A stretch of 56,903 bases of DNA from Bacteroidales bacterium (GTDB lineage: Bacteria; Bacteroidota; Bacteroidia; Bacteroidales; UBA932): contig JAEETP010000008.1 in assembly GCA_016290415.1 (NCBI GenBank), positions 1 to 56,903 of the forward strand, given 5' to 3'. The notes beneath the pieces were generated by a model. It saw nothing but the letters and a program-made list of their open reading frames with translations, ran no database searches and had not been told where the DNA came from. Positions within the stretch are counted from its first letter, which is position 1. Each line of letters starts with the position of its first letter. This document shows, one piece after another, positions 48,667-56,784 of this stretch. The translations under genes and the position numbers were made by a program.

Positions 48667-50093
48667 TATTTTATCCGCTTGTTGACATTGATGGCGGTGT
48701 GGTGCACCACCACGTGGACATCATATTTGGCAGCGACCGCCTCGGCAAAATGCTGGGCCGAATACACGCTGCGGTGCTGGCCGCCGGTGCAGCCAAAAGA
48801 TACCATCATATTGGTAAAGCCGCGCTCTACAAACTTCTCTACGTGAGGGAATACCAGCGTCTGGACGTTCTTAAGGAACACCTTTATCCCACCCTCTTTT
48901 TCAAGAAACTCTATCACGTTGGCATCCAGGCCGTTGAATTTACGGTACGGCTCATAGCGGCCGGGGTTGGCAAGGGCACGGCAGTCAAACACAAATCCGC
49001 CGCCGTTGCCGCTTTTGTCAGAAGGAACACCCTGGCGGAATGAGAAGCTGGTGACCTCCACGGTAAGTTTGCCGTCCTCTGGAACAGGGGCCTGCTGCGA
49101 AGATTCCGAAAGGAAGCCTAGCACGGCGCAAAGCTGAGGATAGCGTGACCTAAGATTGTCGTCAAGAAGAGAAGCGGCGTTCTGAAGGGCAAAGGGAACG
49201 CTGGCCAGAAAATGGCCCTTTTTCTCTATGTATCCCCTGAATCCGTAAGCGCCCAGCACCTGCAGGGTGCGGAGCAGTACAAACAGCCGAAGCGAGTCGC
49301 GGAACCCCGCGCCGGACAGATCGGCATAAGGCTTGGCCGCCTCTATGTATTCCTGCACCAGTTCTTCTTTCAAGGAATCGGGATACCGCGCCGCAGCCTG
49401 CCATACAAACGATGCCAGATCGTAGCACACCGGGCCGCGCCGTCCACCTTGGAAATCAATGAAATAAGGTTCATCGCCCACCAGCATCACGTTGCGTGAC
49501 TGGAAATCGCGGTACATAAATCCCACCGGACATTCCGCCGCCATAACATCGTCTGCAAAGCGTTCGAAGTCATCTTGCAGGGCATTCTCATCGAAAGTGG
49601 CCCAGGTGAGCTTAAGAAAGTCGTATTTGAAATAATTCAGGTCAAAAAGTATGTTCCTGCGGTCAAACTCGCTCTGGGGGTGGCACACGCTGTAGTCCAA
49701 ACCTCGACCGCCTTCAAACTGGATCTTGGGCAGGCGGGATATGGTCTTGAGCAGCAGCTGGCGCTGATACTCGTTGTAATTTCCGGCAGTGCGGCCGCTC
49801 TCTATCGCAGAGAACAGGGTCGTGTTGCCCAAATCGTCCTGGAGATAATTCATTCCGTCTTCACTGACCTTTAGCACGTGGGGAACTTTGATACCAGCCG
49901 CGGCAAAATGCCTGTCAATGGTTATGAAGGCCTTGTTCTCGGGAGCAGAGTCGCCCAGAACACCCACCACAGAACGGTTGAAATCGTCTCTAAGCCGATA
50001 ATAAACACGGCCGCTGCCCGACGCTGCAAGCTTGGTGCAGTTTGCGGCCTCCACGCCAAAATAGTCTTTGAATAAAGCCTTCAGTCTCTCCAT
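48666..50093 (-). CDS. AmgK-like amino-sugar kinase fused to a RapZ C-terminal domain
   Basis: A 475-residue two-domain protein. Residues 1-335 are a COG3178/APH-fold kinase: GSGRVYYRL (nucleotide loop), MYRDFQSRNVM with catalytic Asp196 and Asn201, FIDFQ with metal Asp213. This family includes AmgK, the MurNAc/GlcNAc anomeric kinase. Residues 341-475 match the RapZ C-terminal domain: FDCRALANPGRY, PHVEKFVERGF and GCTGGQHRSVY (434-444), with a basic tail NKRIK. In E. coli that domain binds GlcN6P and GlmZ/GlmY RNAs; the N-terminal P-loop domain of RapZ is absent here. A MurU-like gene follows with TAATG overlap. The combination suggests salvage coupled to amino-sugar sensing; this is inference. 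Confidence 0.85.
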   Translation of the reverse strand: MERLKALFKDYFGVEAANCTKLAASGSGRVYYRLRDDFNRSVVGVLGDSAPENKAFITIDRHFAAAGIKVPHVLKVSEDGMNYLQDDLGNTTLFSAIESGRTAGNYNEYQRQLLLKTISRLPKIQFEGGRGLDYSVCHPQSEFDRRNILFDLNYFKYDFLKLTWATFDENALQDDFERFADDVMAAECPVGFMYRDFQSRNVMLVGDEPYFIDFQGGRRGPVCYDLASFVWQAAARYPDSLKEELVQEYIEAAKPYADLSGAGFRDSLRLFVLLRTLQVLGAYGFRGYIEKKGHFLASVPFALQNAASLLDDNLRSRYPQLCAVLGFLSESSQQAPVPEDGKLTVEVTSFSFRQGVPSDKSGNGGGFVFDCRALANPGRYEPYRKFNGLDANVIEFLEKEGGIKVFLKNVQTLVFPHVEKFVERGFTNMMVSFGCTGGQHRSVYSAQHFAEAVAAKYDVHVVVHHTAINVNKRIK

Positions 50094-50103
50094 TCTTATT
50101 CTC

Positions 50104-51354
50104 TTAAGCCGCCCTCATCGTCTTGTCGGGGCTCACTCTGGCCACAAACCTGGAAGTGAGCGACAGTATCAGCATTATCGCCGCCAGAGCCACGATATTG
50201 GCCAGCAGGATATACCAGAAATTAAACACTATGGGGACGTATTTTACAAAATAGTTTTCTGGGTCCAGGGTAAGTATCCTGAAATACTTCTGTACAGCGC
50301 AAAGCGCCACTGCCAGCACGGTGCCTATCAGAAGGCCCTTGCCCACAATATTCAGGGCGATATTGCGGAACACCTTGCTCACACCCTTGGAGGTCATACC
50401 CATAGCCTTCAGCAGGCCAATGGAAGATATGTTCCTGAAGAGGATAATGAGTAAGGATGATATCATATTGAAGCCGGCCACGACAATCATCAGAAGGAGA
50501 ATCGCCACAACATTGAAATCCAGCAGGTTAAGCCAATCGTATAGGTTGGGGAAAAGCCTTTTTACGCTGGTCACGAACAGTGTGGGGTCATCGTCCTGGG
50601 TTTCTTCGTACAAAAGATCGTTTACCTTGTTGCACAGCAGGTCAATATCGCTTCTGTCATCGGCCATAATCTCTATGGTAGAGATTTCGTCCTTCTCCCA
50701 GCCGTTGATTCTCTGAACCTGGCGTATGTCGCACAGTATCATAGTGTTGTCAAGGTTCTCCAGCTGTGCGTCGAACAGCCCGCAGATTTTGAACTTGCGC
50801 ACCTTGACATCTTCGCCTATGTAATATGCGGTGACCTCATCTCCAACTCCATAACCCATCTGGCGGGCAAGTCTGGCCGCCAGCATAATATCGGAGGATA
50901 TCCTTCCTGAAAAATCGGGGACATCGCCACCGGCAAGGTTCTCTTTGAAAAAAGAGAAATTGTAAAGCGAATCCACGCCTTTGAAGTGGGCGCCGAAAAT
51001 GTTTTCGGCGGTTTTAATCATTCCGGAACAGTAAGCCACCCTCTGGCAGGCATCAATACCCGGAATTGAATCCAACTTGCCCAGATAGGAAATGCTGTCG
51101 GTGAAGGGATACTGCTCGTTTAGCGGGGTCTGGCCCGGCGCCACCAGTGCCATAGATCCCATATATGCGGAAGTCTTGGAGCGGATTTCACTCCTGAACC
51201 CCAGCAGCACACATATAGAAACGATTATAACAAAGATACTTACCGCCACCGACACCAGGCCGATGACACTGCTCACGCTGCCCATACGGTCGCCTTTTGC
51301 CTCGGTGGCCGCACCGCTGCGAATCTTGCCGGCTATGTATCTGTACTTATTCAT
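50104..51354 (-). CDS. LolC/LolE-like FtsX-family ABC transporter permease
   Basis: A 416-residue inner-membrane protein with the LolC/E-MacB layout: one N-terminal helix (about 27-52, SVIGLVSVAVSIFVIIVSICVLLGF), a large periplasmic domain (about 55-270), and three C-terminal helices (about 275-300, 330-350, 375-400), with the cytoplasmic GLLKAMGMTSKGVSKVF coupling region. Such permeases release lipoproteins or act mechanically on envelope substrates; the partner ATPase is not in this window. Its start overlaps the stop of the MltF-like gene by 4 bp. Confidence 0.85.
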   Translation of the reverse strand: MNKYRYIAGKIRSGAATEAKGDRMGSVSSVIGLVSVAVSIFVIIVSICVLLGFRSEIRSKTSAYMGSMALVAPGQTPLNEQYPFTDSISYLGKLDSIPGIDACQRVAYCSGMIKTAENIFGAHFKGVDSLYNFSFFKENLAGGDVPDFSGRISSDIMLAARLARQMGYGVGDEVTAYYIGEDVKVRKFKICGLFDAQLENLDNTMILCDIRQVQRINGWEKDEISTIEIMADDRSDIDLLCNKVNDLLYEETQDDDPTLFVTSVKRLFPNLYDWLNLLDFNVVAILLLMIVVAGFNMISSLLIILFRNISSIGLLKAMGMTSKGVSKVFRNIALNIVGKGLLIGTVLAVALCAVQKYFRILTLDPENYFVKYVPIVFNFWYILLANIVALAAIMLILSLTSRFVARVSPDKTMRAA

Positions 51355-52385
51355 TTCTTGACGGGCACGGTTTCTTTAAGGTCTTCCCATCTGGCCAGAA
51401 TATCCCTCACATAGGCGGTGGTGGTCTTGCCTATAAATTTGTTGTTGGTGGCGAACGTGGTTACAACCTCCTCCCAGTCGTTGGGATTCTTGCCCTCGGA
51501 GAGGGCGTGGTTGCGGCACTGCTCGATACGGCCGTCGCCGGCATTGTACGATGCCAGGGCAAACTTGATAACATTCAGTGAATCAAGCCCTTCCTGGTAA
51601 TATTTATTCATCAGATACTTAAGGTACAGGCTGCCGGCCTTGATGTTGCCTTCGGGGCTGAAGAGATCGCTCACTCCATAGCGGGCGGCGGTGACATCAG
51701 TAACCTGCATAAGGCCCTTTGCCTCTTTATATTCGGCACCTACATAGTACTGGCTCTCCTGATACATCAGCGATGCCAGCAGCAGCCAGTCGATGCCGGT
51801 AAGCGCAGAATAACGCTTTATGATTTCGTCAAACGGAGATACCTCCCCGGTGGCGGGATTGATACGGGGCTTGCTGTAGGTACGGTACTGGCGCGCCACC
51901 GTACGCTTGTAAAGACGGCTGCCCATAAAATCTTCCAGCCAGACGTTTATCATAGACAGCAGCGTGGGGTCGGCAGACGAAGTCACCCAGTGGATGTTGT
52001 TTCTTATGGTGTGGGAGACATAGCAGGAGTCTTCCATATCCTCCGGTATATTGTCGTCGGGATGATCCAGCACCAGGATATCTATCTTATGCTCTTTCAG
52101 GGAATCCAGATAAGAAAGGCTGCTGTTGCCCGGCACAATCTCAACGGTAGCAGAGGCAAAGTCGCCAAAATACTGCAGCATCTCGTTGCTGAGGCCGGTG
52201 CCACGGCCCTCGCTGGCAGCCAGATGACCGGCCAGCGCCACCGCGCAGTGCAGTGTGTCCTTGTCCAGGCGATAGTCTTCTGCCGTATCGGCAACTTTAA
52301 GCATAGGCTGAATGCCGGCCAGCGAAACCAGAATCAGAGAAAGCACTATACAGCCTGCAAGATGCCTTGATTTGCTATTCGACAT
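51351..52385 (-). CDS. MltF-like lytic transglycosylase with solute-binding-like N-domain
   Basis: A 344-residue membrane-anchored protein: uncleaved helix or signal (LAGCIVLSLILVSLAGI), a shortened SBP_bac_3-like domain (about 38-170), and an SLT domain (about 185-330) with catalytic Glu210 in MYQESQYYVGA, GLMQVTDVTAARYGV and LASYNAGDGR. MltF-type enzymes cleave peptidoglycan and are controlled by muropeptide binding to the N-domain. It overlaps the porin gene by 11 bp and the LolC/E-like gene by 4 bp, so it is firmly in the same operon. Confidence 0.88.
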   Translation of the reverse strand: MSNSKSRHLAGCIVLSLILVSLAGIQPMLKVADTAEDYRLDKDTLHCAVALAGHLAASEGRGTGLSNEMLQYFGDFASATVEIVPGNSSLSYLDSLKEHKIDILVLDHPDDNIPEDMEDSCYVSHTIRNNIHWVTSSADPTLLSMINVWLEDFMGSRLYKRTVARQYRTYSKPRINPATGEVSPFDEIIKRYSALTGIDWLLLASLMYQESQYYVGAEYKEAKGLMQVTDVTAARYGVSDLFSPEGNIKAGSLYLKYLMNKYYQEGLDSLNVIKFALASYNAGDGRIEQCRNHALSEGKNPNDWEEVVTTFATNNKFIGKTTTAYVRDILARWEDLKETVPVKK

Positions 52386-54651
52386 AGAATGGCCAGTAAA
52401 TACCGAATTTGAGGCAACGAGTAGGTCTTATGTAGTCGTATGCAGAGAAATAGTCGCCGCGGGTGACGGTTTGCAGCACGTTGCAATATTTGACATATAG
52501 GCAGGCGCGCTTCCACTGGATGTTCACAAAAGCATCCACGCAAGGGCTGTTGCCCCACTCCTTTATGTTCTGGTTGTAGAAAACGCCCAGATCGGGTTCG
52601 TAGGCCTGGAGATAGTATTTGGAATACATCAGGCCGTTGGCGCCAATCTGCATTGTCATCACATTCTTTACAACGGGGAACTGAATATAATATCTCAGAT
52701 TCAGAGTCAGGGTGGGCAGCGGGAGCACAGATTTGTCGCTTGAGAGCTGATATAGAACACGGTTGTCTAGATGCACCGGCCCCAGCTTTATATTCTCTGT
52801 GACATAGGCAGAGAGCACCGAAACCGGATTCTCGGCCTGCATTATCTCTGCATTCTCGTTGTAATAGGGCATCGATGTCAGCAGCGCATAACCCACGAAG
52901 GCAGAGAAATTGAGTCTGGGGATGGTCAGCAGGCCGGTAATTCTGGTCTCCGACGTCTTGCTGAGATCCTTGTCCCAGATATGGTGGTTGAAATAGACGC
53001 TCTTCAAGAAAGGATGAGGCGTCTTTATGGCAGATTCTATATGTGCGTTCAGGTGAATGCCTTTCTTGATTGGATAGAAAGATAACTTGACATTTCCCTG
53101 AAGGCTCAGGTCGCCGGCATAGTAGCCGGTAAGATTCATCTGCCCGGAGGCATCCCAGGCAAAATATTTCTTTATCATACCGTCCACTCCGCCGTACACA
53201 TATGTATTCAACTGACTTACGCTGGTGACGCCGGTTATGAAGTCGGTAGGTTTAAAGCCATATAGTTTGAGGGCCTGCGCGCCAAGACCTCCGTGTATCG
53301 TAGAGACAAACGCATCGGGGGCAAACGGCTGCAGCGATACGAATACCTTGTTTTCCAGACGCCGCACGGCAAGGCTGTCGTGGCTGGCCGTAGAATAAAT
53401 ATTGAACTGGTCACGATAAAAATCGCGGCCGGTCTGGTCGGAAGTGCCTATCTCGTCGGTATAGAGCTTGGTATATTTTGACAGTTCAAAACTGTGGCCC
53501 ACGTAAATCACTGTGCCCTCCCCCGCAGCCAGGGAATCCCTGTCCTTGCGGAAGAAGTTCATAGGCACCGCCAGCGAATGGTTCAGGAACAGGGTGCGGC
53601 GCTTGAGCTCATTGTTGGCCTTCTGCAGTTTTACATCTATGGCCTTCAGGTCAATGATTGTATCGCAAACCCAGAAGACATCCTTGACACCGCCGTTCTC
53701 TGTGCGCTTCACAGTCTGGCCAAGATAGCCGAAATGCATCTCATATTTCTTGCCCACATAGTTGGCTCCTATAGAGAAGGTACGGTTGTCGGTATTCTCG
53801 TTTATCAGGAGACCGGTGCTGCCGTAGCGCTGATAGTTCAGGGCGATGTTGAGTTCCGGAGTGATATTCTGGGTGCTGAGCAGATTGAGGTCGGACTCTT
53901 CCCTGGTGGTCTCGGCAAACGGGTTGCCCCAGTAAGAAAGCACGGTGTACGGAGATTTGACATTGTACATCGGCATCGACTCGGGGTCGTATGAATACAC
54001 CATATATGGCGTAAAGAACGGAGCTATGTCAAAGTCCTTTCTGTTGAAGAAGTTGGTGGACAACGCCGCGGAACCGGATGTTCCCAGATAAATGGCGTCG
54101 GCATCATTTTTCAGGAAAGGCAGGTCGTAGAAGTGATAGTTATAGGTTGTGTCTATCTCTTCAAAATGGATCTTGTTGGTATTCTGGTCAAAGGTCCAGC
54201 GCAACCCCCTTTCGTAATAGAGCGAGTCGGGGATTACAAACGATTCCAGGATTCGCGGCGTGTTCTCTATAACGCTGTCCCGGTAGGCTTTCTTGCGTTC
54301 TTTGCGCCACTTCCTGAACTCCCGTTTGCCAGGCAGGTTGTTTACGATAGAGTCGTTGTATTCTGCCATCAATGTGTCGAAATCGGCAAGCGTGGTAGTG
54401 TCCACAAAGCTCCAGAACCACCTGGAGAGAGTATCCAGCTTTTCACGGAGAAGCCAGGTGGCTGTGGTGTCCATAACCTTCAGGCTGTCGGGGCCAAGCA
54501 GGAATGCACCGGTAGAATCGACCTTATAGACAACGGTATCTGAAATGATCAGACGGGGGGATAAATCCCGTCTGGAGAAATGCGGCCTGCGGCCCTCGGC
54601 AGCAAATAAAACCGAGAACATCAGCACAAATATCAGCAGGGCCTTTTTCAT
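52375..54651 (-). CDS. Putative outer-membrane porin (Porin_10-type)
   Basis: A 758-residue protein: signal peptide MKKALLIFVLMFSVLFAAEG, a Lys/Arg-rich N-terminal region (about 20-150), then a long beta-barrel with features of the Bacteroidetes putative porin family (DFDIAPFFTPYMVYSYDP, NPFAETTREESDLNLLSTQNI, NYQRYGSTGLLINENTDN, GLLTIPRLNFSAF, YIQFPVVKNVMTMQIGANG). It heads the operon with MltF-like, LolC/E-like, kinase-RapZ and MurU-like genes. Substrate unknown; wall-sugar or muropeptide uptake would fit the context. Confidence 0.82.
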   Translation of the reverse strand: MKKALLIFVLMFSVLFAAEGRRPHFSRRDLSPRLIISDTVVYKVDSTGAFLLGPDSLKVMDTTATWLLREKLDTLSRWFWSFVDTTTLADFDTLMAEYNDSIVNNLPGKREFRKWRKERKKAYRDSVIENTPRILESFVIPDSLYYERGLRWTFDQNTNKIHFEEIDTTYNYHFYDLPFLKNDADAIYLGTSGSAALSTNFFNRKDFDIAPFFTPYMVYSYDPESMPMYNVKSPYTVLSYWGNPFAETTREESDLNLLSTQNITPELNIALNYQRYGSTGLLINENTDNRTFSIGANYVGKKYEMHFGYLGQTVKRTENGGVKDVFWVCDTIIDLKAIDVKLQKANNELKRRTLFLNHSLAVPMNFFRKDRDSLAAGEGTVIYVGHSFELSKYTKLYTDEIGTSDQTGRDFYRDQFNIYSTASHDSLAVRRLENKVFVSLQPFAPDAFVSTIHGGLGAQALKLYGFKPTDFITGVTSVSQLNTYVYGGVDGMIKKYFAWDASGQMNLTGYYAGDLSLQGNVKLSFYPIKKGIHLNAHIESAIKTPHPFLKSVYFNHHIWDKDLSKTSETRITGLLTIPRLNFSAFVGYALLTSMPYYNENAEIMQAENPVSVLSAYVTENIKLGPVHLDNRVLYQLSSDKSVLPLPTLTLNLRYYIQFPVVKNVMTMQIGANGLMYSKYYLQAYEPDLGVFYNQNIKEWGNSPCVDAFVNIQWKRACLYVKYCNVLQTVTRGDYFSAYDYIRPTRCLKFGIYWPFYVE

Positions 54652-54658
54652 TAACTTA

Positions 54659-54666
54659 CAAAGATA
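54659..54666 (-). promoter_or_regulatory. -7 box of the porin-MltF-kinase operon
   Basis: Minus-strand TATCTTTG, 7 bp before the porin ATG; near-leaderless. The opposite box is 11 bp away. Confidence 0.6.
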
Positions 54667-54677
54667 TCAATTTTTGT

Positions 54678-54685
54678 TAACTTTG
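54678..54685 (+). promoter_or_regulatory. -7 box of the S37-like peptidase gene
   Basis: TAACTTTG, ending 4 bp before the ATG; a leaderless mRNA is likely. Confidence 0.6.
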
Positions 54686-54689
54686 CCTT

Positions 54690-55979
54690 ATGAAACAGTA
54701 TAGATTATGTGTCTTGCTGGCGTTTGTCAGCATATTCTGTGCCATCAATCTCCAGGCGCAGACCCTTGAAGAGCAGTTTAAAGCCCTCCCTTCGGTAAAG
54801 AAGGTCGAGGTTTTGGATAAAGGCCAGTTCACGGCCAAGTATCTGCTCTGGTTTGAACAGCCCGTAAGCTACAAAGACTCCTCTAAAGGAACCTTCTTGC
54901 AGCGCGTCTTCGTGGGCGACATATGCCGCGATTCATCTTCGGTTTTCGTAACCGAGGGTTATGGTGCCGAGTATGCTGCTCACCCCCGCTATCGCGATGA
55001 GCTGTCGCGTATGTTCAATTTGAACAACGTGGTGGTAGAGCATAGGTATTTTGCGCCTTCTGCTCCGGAAGATCTTGACTGGAAATATCTTACGGCAGAA
55101 AACGAAGCCCGCGACCTGCACCGGGTCATCACTGAGCTCAAAAGCATATATCCCGGCAAGTGGATAGACACCGGCATCAGCAAGGGCGGCCAGAACTCCG
55201 TGATTTTCAGGGCCTTCTATCCGGAAGACGTGGATATCACCGTGGCTTATGTGGGGCCTTTCTGCCGCGGAGTGGAAGACGGCCGTCACGAACCTTTCAT
55301 TGCCGCCAACGGATCTTCCGATGCCGACCGCGAGGCTGTACGCACCTTCCAGGAGGAGTGGCTGCGCAGGCGCGAAACCATCCAGCCCAAGTTGGACTCG
55401 CTATGCAAGGCCAATGGCTACCAGTTCCGAATTTCGATGAGCGAGGTGTATGATATGTGCGCCCTGGAGTTCTCTTTTGCCTTCTGGCAGTGGGGTATCC
55501 CCATCGAGAGAATCCCCTCTTCCAGCGCATCTGACAATGAGTTCCTGAATTTTATGAACGTTGTGAGCGGCCCGGACTACTGGCAGATAGAGAATCCTCA
55601 CGCACCGTTCTTTGTGATGGCGGCCAAAGAGCTTGGCTACTATGGCTACGATGTGAAGCCGTTCAAGGATCTTCTCACAATAAAGAGCGCCAAGGGCTAT
55701 CTGCACAAGATTTTCCTGCCAGAGAGCGCGCAGAACGTCAAGTTCAACCGCAAGCTGTCCCGCAAACTGGACCGCTTTATCAAGCACAACAAGTGCAACA
55801 TTATTTATATCTACGGCGAGTACGACCCCTGGAGCGCTGTTCGTGCCGGGGACAGGCATTCCGAGACCAACCACATCTTTATCCAGCCCGGCGGCAGTCA
55901 CCGTGCCCGCATAGGCACATTTGACGAAGAGACAAGGGCACAGATCAAAGGTATCCTGGAAGGCTGGTTGTATCAGTAG
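54690..55979 (+). CDS. Exported serine peptidase, S37/S28-like (PS-10 type)
   Basis: A 429-residue exported protein: signal peptide to LQAQ, an alpha/beta-hydrolase fold with VFVTEGYG, VEHRYFAPSAPEDLDWKYLT, and nucleophile Ser164 in GISKGGQNS. The acid is probably the Asp in YGEYDPWSAV and the base the His in GGSHRARI. These segments match the S37 (prolyl tri/tetrapeptidyl aminopeptidase) group found in Bacteroidetes, close to S28. It would trim peptides in the periplasm or outside the cell. It is monocistronic; tRNA-Pro follows. Confidence 0.87.
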   Translation: MKQYRLCVLLAFVSIFCAINLQAQTLEEQFKALPSVKKVEVLDKGQFTAKYLLWFEQPVSYKDSSKGTFLQRVFVGDICRDSSSVFVTEGYGAEYAAHPRYRDELSRMFNLNNVVVEHRYFAPSAPEDLDWKYLTAENEARDLHRVITELKSIYPGKWIDTGISKGGQNSVIFRAFYPEDVDITVAYVGPFCRGVEDGRHEPFIAANGSSDADREAVRTFQEEWLRRRETIQPKLDSLCKANGYQFRISMSEVYDMCALEFSFAFWQWGIPIERIPSSSASDNEFLNFMNVVSGPDYWQIENPHAPFFVMAAKELGYYGYDVKPFKDLLTIKSAKGYLHKIFLPESAQNVKFNRKLSRKLDRFIKHNKCNIIYIYGEYDPWSAVRAGDRHSETNHIFIQPGGSHRARIGTFDEETRAQIKGILEGWLYQ

Positions 55980-56003
55980 ACTTGGTATTTCCAAAATCAT
56001 TTG

Positions 56004-56011
56004 TATATTTG
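56004..56011 (+). promoter_or_regulatory. -7 box of tRNA-Pro
   Basis: TATATTTG with TTG at 55982-55984, 19 bp upstream: the best promoter match in the window, starting about 12 bp before the mature tRNA. Confidence 0.75.
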
Positions 56012-56022
56012 CGTTCCCGAAT

Positions 56023-56096
56023 CGGGAAGTGGCGCAGTTGGCTAGCGCGCTGCGTTCGGGACGCAGAGGTCGGGTGTTCGAGTCACCTCTTCCCGA
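56023..56096 (+). tRNA. tRNA-Pro, anticodon CGG
   Basis: A complete 74-nt cloverleaf: acceptor CGGGAAG/CTTCCCG, D stem GCGC/GCGC, anticodon stem CTGCG/CGCAG with loop TTCGGGA (anticodon CGG), T stem GGGTG/CACCT with TTCGAGT loop, discriminator A. CCA is not encoded. It reads CCG codons. Confidence 0.96.
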
Positions 56097-56103
56097 CGAA
56101 TCT

Positions 56104-56133
56104 ACAGGCTGGATCTTCCAGCCTGTTTTTTTT
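56104..56133 (+). terminator. Terminator of tRNA-Pro
   Basis: Stem ACAGGCTGGA with TCCAGCCTGT, 2-nt loop region, followed by eight T, starting 8 bp after the tRNA. Confidence 0.9.
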
Positions 56134-56518
56134 GCTTCCTGGGATGAGGATACGGGGGAAGGTGCTTTTCTTAACGCTGCGCGCTTAACCGCTTCTTCGC
56201 TCCTTTTCACCGCGACGCCTCCTTTTACAGGCGCCTAATTCGGCACCTGTAACGTCGTTGACGGGCTCAATTAGTGACGTCTGCTGCGCAGCCGCCCCTA
56301 ACCGCAGCTCTGAAGCTGACGCGCAGCTAAAAAGCACATATCCCCCATCTCCTCATCCCTTCCACCAAAGGCATAAGCCACCGTTAGGTGGCCGGCGCAC
56401 TGCGCCGCGGGGGTCGTGGAACGGACAATGAGAGAAAACGAGGGCGAACCTCAAGCCCCCTTCCGGGGAAGGGGGTTGGGGGTTGGGACAAACATAGGCG
56501 GCGGCATCAGCCGCCAAC
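56134..56518. other. 385-bp gene-free spacer with serial hairpins and a G-rich tract
   Basis: No credible coding sequence was found. The stretch holds several short dyads: 56227-56250 (ACAGGCGCC/GGCACCTGT, one mismatch), 56377-56392 (GCCACC-GTTA-GGTGGC), 56394-56406 (GGCGCA-C-TGCGCC), 56456-56475 (CCCCCTTCC/GGAAGGGGG) and 56500-56515 (GGCGGC-ATCA-GCCGCC). Four G-runs of 4, 5, 5 and 3 separated by two bases lie at 56465-56487, a good G-quadruplex pattern. It sits between two RNA loci facing each other. Confidence 0.6.
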
Positions 56519-56569
56519 TCAAAGCCCTGGCACAAAAAAAGCCTCCGGCTTTTGTGCCAGAGGCTTTGA
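56519..56569 (-). terminator. Terminator of the rRNA operon
   Basis: On the minus strand, just after 5S: a short inner stem AAAAGCC-GGA-GGCTTTT running into seven T, nested in a longer imperfect palindrome (CAAAGCC...GGCTTTG). Two alternative folds are possible. Confidence 0.8.
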
Positions 56570-56572
56570 AGG

Positions 56573-56681
56573 CGGCGGCTACCTACTCTCCCACATGGTG
56601 TCGCAGTACCATCGGCGCAAGTGAGCTTAACTTCTCTGTTCGGGATGGGAAGAGGTGGATCCTCACCGCTATAACCGCCTA
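56573..56681 (-). rRNA. rrf: 5S ribosomal RNA
   Basis: About 109 nt. The minus strand contains the conserved CCCATCCCGAACAGAGAAGT and TAAGCTC, and GATGGTACTGC then GTGGGAGAGTAGGT near the 3' end; ends GGCGGTT and AGCCGCC pair. Exact ends are estimated to within a few bases. Confidence 0.95.
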
Positions 56682-56694
56682 ATTGTTTCTTTGT

Positions 56695-56724
56695 ACGATG
56701 GGAAGGTTTCACCCCTCCCATCGT
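56695..56724. other. Inverted repeat in the 23S-5S spacer
   Basis: Perfect 9-bp arms ACGATGGGA / TCCCATCGT around a 12-nt loop in the transcribed spacer. A processing stem is the simplest explanation. Confidence 0.5.
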
Positions 56725-56784
56725 TATATCTTCGAGAGAGAACTCAAGGTCGCTTTCACTCTTCGTTCGTCACTTCGTTTTTTT

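Noticed and set aside
56023-56096. tRNA-Pro as an integration site of a mobile element
   Set aside because: No integrase and no repeat of the tRNA 3' end were found nearby; the next features are a terminator and rRNA genes.
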